Positions 55,380-64,000 of a stretch of DNA of 64,000 nt are shown piece by piece (positions within the stretch are counted from its first letter, which is position 1; every line of letters begins with the position of its first letter). The position numbers and the translations under genes are program-made. Source of the DNA: Leptasterias polaris. Its lineage: Eukaryota; Echinodermata; Asteroidea; Forcipulatida; Asteriidae. The DNA lies in contig JAZGTN010000051.1 in assembly GCA_037783415.1 (NCBI GenBank), positions 372,001 to 436,000 on the forward strand, written 5' to 3'. Below the pieces are notes generated by a model. That model worked only from the letters and a program-made list of their open reading frames with translations, was not told where the DNA came from and did no database searches.

Positions 55380-57379
55380 GTTAATGGATGTGGAAGATGC
55401 ATTGAAGGACGTACAACAGCAAAAAAGAATCAATATTGACGTGGGCTGGAGGACTTAAAAGAGACAGTTAAGGAAAGTGCTGAATTAGATAGCCCGGGAC
55501 CAGACAAAGTGTACAGGTGTTGGTTGAAGAACTGTCGTAGTTTGCATGGACGAATGGCCAAACAGTTGCACGACTGTCAATAGTACAGGGTATGACAGGG
55601 TATAGATGACAACGTGCACATGATCCCTGACAAAACTTAAGTTTGTGTGTTGTTTTTTCACCCTAAGCGCTACCACTAATTGGTGTTTCGGTTTTGAGTT
55701 TGTTTTTTCGCCAGAAAATGTGAATAATATAGGGGACAAATATTGAATTTTGTCTATAAAGTCAAAAATGTGCTTGTAATTTGATATCTCATGTCAGTTT
55801 ATCAGTTTGTTTTTACATCGATTTAAAAAGTGTAAGCTATTGGTTGTTTAAAACTTAGTTGATGCATCATACCTTTAAGATGTCTGACAAATGTGTTTAC
55901 GACGAGCTGATGGTATCAACTCACAGTAATCGGCACGTTACGTGGGTGGGTTTACATAACGTACATGAAAGATTAATATCACAATATTGCCAGGCAGATT
56001 CCTGACGCTACTATGCACGGGTTCACACATTATTATGCAGACAGTGTTACTTATTTTGTCATTAATTTAATCAGAATACCATACGTGACTGTTTGCTTGA
56101 TGTTTAGTTTCAAATTACCATACTTAGGCTAATCAGTCTATCTCAGCACAAAACAAAAACAAACAAACAAACAAACAAAAACTGAGGGAAGTAATAATTA
56201 TGTTTACATATATAACTTCATGGTAAAGTAGTAATTGTGAGTTTACATCGTGGTTAAATATGAAACGAAAAAATACATGTCAGGTTGTATTGCTTTACGG
56301 AGATATTGCAGTGATACATAACGCCGGTGTGTCTAGTTTGCAATGTGTGGGTAGCGCTGTTGGCTTGTGGGAGAATGAGACCTAATTATAAAGTAGAACT
56401 ATCGTCTGTCGATGAATGGTCCCACAAGTCATTAAATTATGAAGCGCTGCGATGAAGATAGCTTTTATTATAATTATTGGCGGGAAACATCCAATGAATT
56501 TAACAGCATTCAGCTGCACAGCTGTTGCTAGGGACAAAGGTTTCAGCTCTCCAAGTCTAAGCTTAGCCTATAATATAATACTCTTCTAGTCCACGGAATA
56601 TGGAATTACGAGGGTACATTGATGAGTTAATCCAGAGGCAATCAATGCGTCATCTCATCGGCTCCCTCCGTCAGATTCACCACTTATTTTCACTTATCCA
56701 AGAGAGGGCCAGACTGTTCTCCCTTCCGGCCTTGTTATTCAAATTTATAAATAATTAATAATGATTTATTTATAGTCAATGGATGGAGATGTCTTTAAAA
56801 GCTCACCGTGTATTCCAGCTGTCAACTAAATATGACTTTTCCATCTTATGATGTTACAGATCAATGAGAAGGCTAACAGCCTAGTTTCTGTCAGTCTTTG
56901 TCTTTAATGAGCGAGCAGTTGAGGATGACGTTTCGAAATCAAATGTATTTCAAAATTGAACAATGATGCGGGGGTGGGTACTTCAGCTATTATTGACATT
57001 GAATGGATAAATTGCTCCTCAGGTGAAATAAACAAGGTTTTGTTTTCTAAAGGAAAGGAAAGCATGACGCTGCTTTGTGCCAATAGAGCTAACGGTAAGA
57101 GTAAGAGCTGAAGTACTCTCTTACGTCTCATGTTTTTATTGATTGGATTTAGATTGAAACACAAAGCGTTACAGTGAGATGTGATGCTACATGCCGATAC
57201 CGAACAAACCTCTGACAGCCTCTGATTCGAAATAATGACGATGAGCGTCACTTTGGGGCCTTAACTACCTTCGCTTAGGCAGACAAACTTTAAAATATTT
57301 GCCGTTTCACGTGGTATTTATGCATACGGAGGTAGGAAAATAACACGTTGGTGGAGTCCCCTAGATCTTTTGTACAGTA
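55380..57379. other. gene-free stretch
   Basis: Only a short (AAAC)n run at about 56153-56180. No exon or repeat recognised. Confidence 0.5.
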
Positions 57380-57875
57380 AAATCATGGACAGTAGTGTAA
57401 TTACTGGAATAATTGACATTGGCGTAATTATTGAAATCATGGACGTTGGCGTAACTATATAATGAAATCATGGACATTGGCGTAATTATTGAAATCATGG
57501 ACATTGGCAAAATTATTGAAATCATAGACATTGGTGTAATTATTGAAATCATGGACGTTGGCGTAATTATTGAAATCAAGGACATTGGCGTAACTATTGA
57601 AATCATGGACATTGGCGTAATTATTGAAATCATGGAAATTGGCGTAATTATTGAAATCATGGAAATTGGCGTAATTATTGAAATCATAGACATTGGCGTA
57701 ATTATTGAAATCATGGAAATTGGCGTAACTATTGAAATCATGGACATTGGCGTAATTATTGAAATCATGGAAATTGGCGTAATTATTGAAATCATAGACA
57801 TTGGCGTAACTATTGAAATCATGGACATTGGCGTAATTATTGAAATCATGGACATTGGCGTAATTATTGAAATCG
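57380..57875. repeat. 27-bp minisatellite
   Basis: About 18 copies of GAAATCATGGACATTGGCGT-AATTATT, with ATGGAAATT, ATAGACATT and ACTATT variants. The unit is a multiple of three, so several frames on both strands remain open for 170-230 codons. These apparent proteins (repeats of IIEIMDIGV or DFNNYANVH) are artefacts. Confidence 0.97.
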
Positions 57876-58026
57876 TAGACAAAATTGAAAAGGCGCCTGA
57901 AAAATTGAAAAGGCGACGGACAAAATTGAAAAGGCGACGGACAAAATTGAAAAGGCGACGGACAAAATTGAAAAGGCGACGGACAAAATTGAAAAGGTGA
58001 CGGACAAAATTGAAAAGGCGACGGAA
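57876..58026. repeat. 21-bp minisatellite abutting the 27-bp array
   Basis: About seven copies of AAAATTGAAAAGGCGACGGAC. It begins directly where the 27-bp array ends and stops at a sequence resembling the end of the foldback element at 42526. Confidence 0.95.
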
Positions 58027-58053
58027 ATGAGTGGCACATATGGAACACCATAC
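58027..58053 (-). mobile_element. foldback-like terminus beside the 21-bp array
   Basis: Read on the minus strand, TATGGTGTTCCATATGTGCC, followed by CGTCGCC-containing repeats. This matches 19 of 20 bases of the left end of the foldback at 42526. No opposite end was found to the left of the 27-bp array. Confidence 0.6.
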
Positions 58054-60500
58054 ATAATACAATATTTGCATGATGTTTCATGACCATAATTCATTGTCCT
58101 ATGTCTTCAATTGGGCAGTATTCATGATTACAAACTATGACCACGTTTATTTAATCTGATCAAATGCATTTTCGATCGGGCAGTACTCGAAATAGGCAAT
58201 TTACAATTGATAAGGTCAAATTATTCAAAGGTAATTTTTGTTTAAAAGGATATAAATTGTTCTAGTTTTCCGATTGCTAAAAACCGATTACTGAGTTATT
58301 TATTCCTATAATAAAAATGGCGTGGACGACTTCAAATAAACGTCGTGTTCTGTTAGGATAATGTTAAAATTGAGGAATCCATTTTTGATTGGTATACATG
58401 TACTTTGATATCTAGCGAGAGACAGCGTGTAACGTTGGTGCCTTGTCAATTGCAATTGCACCTGATACAAAACCAGCGCATTGATCGAAAACCACTCTCA
58501 CTGAAAAAGCGAATAACACGTCCCTGAAAATGGCTGGCCTCGGGCACTCCCTCCCCTCCTCTCGCTCGCTCCCCTCATCACAAAGACAGACCCTGGCAAT
58601 TACTTCAAATTCATGTGCTCTGATGAAGAAGCATGCACTCACGGAAAAACAAACCCGGTTTCATGCGGAAATATTGAACAGAATAATGCCATTAAATCTT
58701 CAAAATTGAGTTGCCGTTTGACTATAGGCCTACCTGAGCTATTTTTAAAGAGGCACTAAATATCAATCTATTGTGAAAGATCACGCTCTGTTGATAAGAT
58801 GCATTAGGAACGGTATTCAATTATTAAGGCAATATTAACATGCCTCAAGTGGCATTTCAGAGAAAATGTATCTGCCTTTTTAGTTCCCGCACCTTAACTG
58901 ACTTAGATTAGGGATCAATTTAACAAACGTTTAGAAACCAAATTCGCCCAAACAATCGATCTGCATGCAGAAGCCCGGGACCAGCTACAAATTTAGTGTA
59001 CAAAGCACGTACATTTGGCCAAGTAACATTTTGAGCTCGAAAATTATAGCATTATAATATCTTTATATTTTTTCAGCCGCTTGGAACTGGTGCGATTCTT
59101 TAAAAAATAAGATTCCAAACAACACATCGACAATGAATTAACCTGTTTGGATAATGCAACCCTGTGAGATTGAGCGACCATATAGCTATACGTCAATTGC
59201 ACTAATAGTGGAAATTTGAAAATACTAAATAATAAAATAACATGACGTATATAATTATATGACTGATAAACAGGATGAACGGATGTCGATAGCTCTGTCC
59301 AGTTTGGGTAAAGTAGGTCAGCTGGTGGGTTATTCATGTGACTGGAGGCGAGCGACTGTTGTTGTCTCTCAATTTAGCTGGTTTTCCAACAGAGAGCCAC
59401 ATCAGCAGACGCATCCATATTGATTGCATTGATTCTGTCTTCTGAGATGAATTAATCAAAAATCCACCTCGTGTTGAAAGAAAGGTCAAGGTTTTTCAAT
59501 CAGCAGGAAGGTTTACATAAACAAACTTGAACTTTGAATGCTCATTTCGATTACTTTCATTAAGGTTCGAAAATGTACTTTTAATTATGATAAAGTTCAA
59601 CGCAGTGCATCAAATCTTATCAATGTTTCCAGCTGCATAATTCCTTTATATTTCACTTGGAAAGATAAAGGGTTTGACTAATGAACTCTACCAAAATCCA
59701 ATCCAATTATGTTTATTTCTGAAAACTAAATTATTGAATTTGCTGTTCCGAAGCCAGTTATGAACCGCCCGTTAATAATTGCGCAAAAATAATAAAGCAC
59801 TTCACTTTTGTTTCTCTATTTTTTTTTATACGGGGACGAGAGGGGGGGCGCTTTATTTTCTTAAAATGTCCTACCAATTTGTTGGAAAAAATCCCCAAAC
59901 AAGTGGAAACTTGTTAAAATAACACAAAATCACTAAAATGAAATCACTATTAATGATCGGATGCATTGTTAAAAGCTACTGGGGAAAATATGGCTGAGTA
60001 CATTGTGCCCCCCCCCCCCCCCCCTCAACCCGGTCCTGATAGGCTTAAATAATAATTAGAAAGCACTCAACAGAGCGCACCTGACACGCTGAACAGAGAC
60101 GATAATCCCATACTTAAACTTCTCTAGAATGCTTCTTGAACCATAATATACCGATTACTAAACCTTCAGACCCAATTAATTCATTCAGAGTGTGGTTTAG
60201 TGATTCGTTCGAGCCAATTAAAACCGTGCGAACGGATATTAAACGAAAATAAAACCTTTTTAATTTATTCCCGGACTTTATAGGAAATAAATCAAACCAA
60301 GTATTGAAAGTATAACTTTCGGAATTTTGCTGACAGAGGTATAAAAAGTGAACCCATGGGAAATTACCAGAGCATCGTTCAATTTATGTTAATGATACCG
60401 GTGTATTTTATTACTTGTGCGCTGAATAGTTCGGAATTGAACAATTTTGTCAAAAGAGAACTCCATTGTTGCGTGCTGGTGATGAGTCTGTAGACTCACG
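58054..60500. other. gene-free stretch
   Basis: Contains a poly(C) run at about 60008-60025 and nothing else recognised. Frames at 58412-58642 and 59044-59337 show no family features. Confidence 0.5.
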
Positions 60501-60509
60501 ACATTACCA

Positions 60510-60690
60510 AAATCATGTTTTTTTTTAGTAACGAAATATTATTTTTAGGGAACGAAATAGTATTTTCAGGTAAAGAATTAATAAAAAGAACTAACATTTT
60601 GAGGGAACGAAGGTAGATTTATTCACGAGAGAAAACTATTTACATGGAACGAAATACTATTATTTCGTGGGAAATACTTAAGCTGATACG
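60510..60690. repeat. degenerate GGAACGAAATA repeat
   Basis: The phrase AACGAAATA-NTATT occurs four or more times with irregular spacing (60529, 60550, 60605, 60647). Probably a decayed short tandem repeat. Confidence 0.5.
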
Positions 60691-61689
60691 GAGCCCTTTG
60701 AATTACAGTAGATTTTCGGGATATAAAAACAATTTTTAGAGCATTTGTTAAAATTTCTCTTACAACTTCATGATGTTGTATTTTACTTACATTACTAATT
60801 GAGCGATACAACCAACGCCCAGTATAATAATTGACAGACCTTTTGTTGCCAAGGATGCAACTTATCCTTATCCCTCAAAATTGTACAGTGATGTTGTTTA
60901 AATTGTTTATTTTGTCCACATAAATTTCCAGACTCTCTTCACAAAAGCTTTAATTTGATCATCAGAAAAACGAACTAAACGACAAAATAAATAAATTAGT
61001 GCTACGGGAATCTCGGAAGGAAACTTTGGAACTTAAATGGTATATCAAGGGCTCTCTAGCTGCCTAACTATTTGAGGTAATAGTTGTGTTCCTAAAGCAA
61101 TGTGTATGTCAGCCTATATACACGCACTTTACGCATGGTGAGACGATCACTTGCATCTGTAAAAAAATAAATTGTGTATCCAACAGAAACTGACTGAGTT
61201 CACTTATGAGTGTTATGATCGGCTTTGGTCGAGTGGAGTTTCAATTTTTAAACTTAACGAACCTGAACACTTAACATGATTATAATTGCAATAATTCCCT
61301 CATTATTACTTTCAGTTTCGTTTAGTCAGAACCGTTATTGGGGCCATCCAACCATGTCTAACCTAATAAGGTCTCACAATAATATCAGAGCGTTTCGAAA
61401 TGGCTACAAACATGTAGTGTTGAAATCCTGTAGGTCTATTATAAGAAGCACAAGGAGAGCTAAATTGGTGAATGAATCCTATTCTGAAATGTCTTTGTTT
61501 TCTAATATTTATATTTATTAAAATATCATCGATATTCAATAATAATTATGAATAAAATGACAAAATCCTGGCAGCAAAGTGAATCCACTGCCCGAGGATG
61601 CCAACAATTAAAACACCTGCCTGTACATTGTTCTGATTTTACAAGAGGATATTAAGTATTTTGATAACTTTATGTTATTTTATGCAAGT
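60691..61689. other. gene-free stretch
   Basis: The plus-strand frame at 61276-61521 begins with a hydrophobic stretch (MIIIAIIPSLLLSVSFSQ) that would pass as a signal peptide, but nothing else supports a gene. Confidence 0.35.
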
Positions 61690-62420
61690 TCACCCCAAAC
61701 AAGGCTTAAAGCCACTCTTGGTACGGGGCTACAAGAAGAAAGCATTTAGATGAAGATAACCCAAGGAGCTGAAGGTAGGCATTGATATTCCTCTTAAACA
61801 GTCTAGATTGTAGGATGGAGGGAAACAGGCAAGGAGTTCCAAAGAGATGCAGTAAGTGGAGTAAATCTGTTGGAATGATTCTTTATTCCATTTCAGCAAA
61901 GCGAGAGTATAGTTTTACGCTTAAACACCCTGATAGGCCGAACCAGTTCGGACTCACTGATGGCGAATTTAACAAGAACTTATCTGTAGAAGACACAGAG
62001 GCTAGGTACAGATCTACGGTGGGAAAGAGGTTGTAACGTTGATCCCAACTTCACCAACAAGATTAACAAAACGCTTCTGCACTCTATCCAGTAAAGATAA
62101 CTGACAGGCAGAAGCTCCGGCCCAATTGTGACAGTAGTACTCCATCAGGGGTTGTTATTGTCTTATACAAGTAGAGAGTAGCATCAGGAGATAAAGACAA
62201 CCAACTCTTTGCAATGCCTGAGATACATCTCTCCCAACTGGCATTAGTGAAGATGTCAAATCCAAGAAGGTGAAAATCTTATACCACAGGCAAAGTCGAT
62301 GGGCCCATAAGAATAGATGGAAATGTATTTTCTCTAGAGCAAAACTGAGACAGTAGTTTAGTTTTCTTTGCATTGAAGGTTACAAGCCAATCGTTCTCCA
62401 ACTTCAGCATGCTCTTTTAA
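61690..62420 (-). pseudogene. decayed non-LTR reverse transcriptase C-terminus
   Basis: On the minus strand, starting at about 62405, translation gives LKLENDWLVTFNAKKTKLLS, FPSILMGPSTLPV, then in other frames FHLLGFDIFTNASWERCI, ATLYLYKT, YYCHNWAGASAC, LLDRVQKRFVNLVGEV and near the end FKRNINAYLQ. Order and spacing match the thumb and C-terminal region of a Jockey/CR1-group RT (W.VxFN..K, LG...., LD..Q.RF..L). At least five stops or shifts. The palm with FADD is missing, so it is a 5'-truncated old copy, unrelated in sequence to the two other elements. Confidence 0.75.
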
Positions 62421-63180
62421 TCATTATTTAAATTAGTGAGACACTCACCTTACAGCGAGAAGTGTTATGGGAAACACAGTAAGGGTTGAATCCTCGTTAT
62501 AATGGCAAGCTGAGACAAAACTCTATCAGACAATCACTGAAAGTCGTCTTAGTACGAAACTGCCAGTAGGTCAAGGTAAAGGTAAAGCCGTAATAGGTAA
62601 AGCCGTATTAGCAATATCTTGATTAACAACGACTGAGCTTTACCGGGAAGTCCTTCTTTTACGTTTTTATATGTTAAACGACAAATAAAACTACCCGGTC
62701 TCCAGCCTTCGCTATTGTGTCTCGAAATAGAGCCCTGATGTACCCATCACCGCAGTTCAACGGAAGATATAGCTGGAAGTAAATGCGTTATGACTGACAC
62801 TAATTGAAGAGTAATAAGAACGATATCGTGAAAGGTTAAATCCGCTTTCAAAATCTAGTAGCTGATAATTATATCAATGATAACATGCAGGTACTTACTG
62901 TTGATTTTACGAACTTAAAAAAAGCAAAGAAAAACGCAATTTTTTGAAAAGACCGCGTGTTGCGAATCTGAAAAGGCCGAGGTCACGATTGTTGCTACGT
63001 GACGTCATAAACATGAAAACAACGACTGACTCTGTCTGATATCCAGACTCATCAAGCACGCTACGCTATACTACCACCCATTATATGCTGTGTGGTGTGC
63101 AGCGCATTCACTCGCTGATAGTTCTCTCGATAGTTGACAAGAAGCAAGCATTTTGACTCGGAAAAACTCCGGTGACGAAA
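62421..63180. other. gene-free stretch
   Basis: A small duplication AGGTAAAGCCGTA[AT]TAG at about 62583-62610. Otherwise unrecognised. Confidence 0.5.
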
Positions 63181-63432
63181 ATTAGGAGGAAATCAGCGTA
63201 GATTCCGATGGGTTAGTTGCATATCTGAGAATTCGTCTGGGATTTCATCCGTAGACAGCGACAGTGTAGAGCCCCAGCCTGATAGCGATAGTGACACGAA
63301 TGAGGTAGAAATTAGAATGTTCGCGGAGCTGAGCCGTACACGTTCGACCCATTGGCAAGACAACGCGTGCAGCAAGACGACGAGGCAGCTAGCGAAGACG
63401 ACGCAAATATACCACCAGCTGCCAACTACTGA
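63181..63432 (+). other. possible acidic first exon, frame broken
   Basis: One plus frame reads SENSSGISSVDSDSVEPQPD then SDSDTNEVEI; another reads GAEPYTFDPLARQRVQQDDE then AASEDDANIPPAANY and a stop. An acidic Ser/Asp stretch followed by EPYxFxP is common at the start of P2X7-C-terminal-like and related invertebrate multigene proteins. The frames do not join without a shift, so this may be a pseudogene fragment or coincidence. Confidence 0.25.
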
Positions 63433-63489
63433 TTGAATAACAATGACTGGTAATTTCTTCATCATTATATACACATAACTACTTACGAC

Positions 63490-63805
63490 GCCCCCCCCCC
63501 CAAAAAAAATAAAAAGTCCGCCCCCCTAAAAAAAAAAAAAAAAAAAAAAAAAATTAAAAAAGAAAGAAAAAAAGTCCGCCCCCCCCAAAAAAAACCAAAA
63601 ACCCCCAAAATCAAAAAAAAAAAGTCCGCCCCCCTTTAAAAAAAAAGTCCGCCCCCAACCCCCCGAAAAACCGCCCAAAATCGCCCAAAACCGCCCCGAA
63701 AAGTCCACCCCCCAAAAAAACAAAACCCCCCACAAAAAAAAAAAAATAATAATAATAATCCGCCCCCCCTCAAAAAAAAAGTCCGTCCCCCCACCCCCAA
63801 AAAGG
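63490..63805. repeat. degenerate A/C-rich array (AAAAAGTCCGCCCCCC)
   Basis: AAAGTCCGCCCCC recurs at about 63514, 63571, 63621, 63644 and in shorter or diverged forms up to 63790, separated by poly(A) and CCCCAAAA runs. The minus-strand frame here (glycine/phenylalanine-rich) is low-complexity artefact. The region is prone to sequencing error. Confidence 0.8.
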
Positions 63806-64000
63806 GCCTGGGTTTCAGTAAAAAGAAAACATGAGCCTACGAGTACGTGGTGAATGTGGTCGTTGATCTCTCTGCCAGCCATTGTCAGCGGTGTCTTGTG
63901 ACACGGATACTGAAATAAAAGGTGTACTCAACTGAGATATTGCTTTACAAGTGAAAAAGTGTCGGTTGGATACGGAAAAAAATAATAATAAAATGTTTGT
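63806..64000. other. window edge, nothing recognised
   Basis: No features supported. Confidence 0.5.

Noticed and set aside
57361..58094. Frames of 176-236 codons on both strands
   Set aside because: 27-bp and 21-bp tandem repeats keep all frames open; no start context, introns or homology.
63526..63882. 118-codon Gly/Phe-rich ORF
   Set aside because: Low-complexity product of poly(A)/poly(C) sequence.

Overview
The window is eukaryotic genomic DNA: sparse split genes with GT-AG introns, AT-rich introns, and a dense load of SINEs, MITEs, non-LTR retrotransposons and minisatellites. No bacterial-style gene clusters, rRNA genes or CRISPR arrays were seen. The repeat styles (tRNA-headed SINEs with an ATT tail, CR1/L2-like elements, many TIR-bearing MITEs) and the host genes suggest a marine invertebrate deuterostome, most likely an echinoderm. 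The species assignment is an inference and was not tested.

Only two host genes are firmly supported. (1) On the minus strand, 15.1 to 1.4 kb, is the 5' part of an SLC5A8-like sodium-coupled monocarboxylate transporter. Five internal exons (7973-8038, 6829-6880, 3931-3998, 2768-2922, 1415-1555) join with perfect phase into one frame covering the early transmembrane helices. Two alternative or tandemly duplicated first coding exons (11753-12100 and 14759-15103) both end in the same phase at the same residue. The 3' exons lie outside the window. (2) On the plus strand, 49721-50563, is a single coding exon for a neurensin-family two-pass vesicle membrane protein, preceded by three tiny chained upstream ORFs.

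The rest is mobile or repetitive DNA. 16.4-19.1 kb holds a broken CR1/L2-like retrotransposon. 20.0-20.7 kb holds a tandem array of a tRNA-derived repeat. 21.5-24.2 kb holds a mosaic: a non-LTR retrotransposon fragment (esterase-like and CCHC ORF1, APE endonuclease) sits between oppositely oriented arrays of a GTAACGGAATTAC motif. 25606-30812 is a 5.2-kb segment with inverted ends (CCCTGATAGCAGA) and dense ACGT-containing subterminal repeats; it carries a multi-exon DUF4806 gene that is frame-broken in several places. 32.6-39.2 kb is bracketed by a 318-bp near-identical inverted repeat and contains a second non-LTR element with ORF1 and RT, whose endonuclease domain has been excised. 42.3-43.8 kb is a SINE split by a 1134-bp foldback element whose arms are CGTCGCCC-type tandem arrays, with a 7-bp target duplication. 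44-64 kb is gene-poor apart from neurensin, with many MITEs, long minisatellites and a decayed RT fragment at 61.7-62.4 kb.

The strongest candidates for something new are the DUF4806-carrying inverted-repeat element, the foldback element with tandem-array arms, and the duplicated first exon of the transporter. All coordinates and translations were worked out by eye; no database search was possible.
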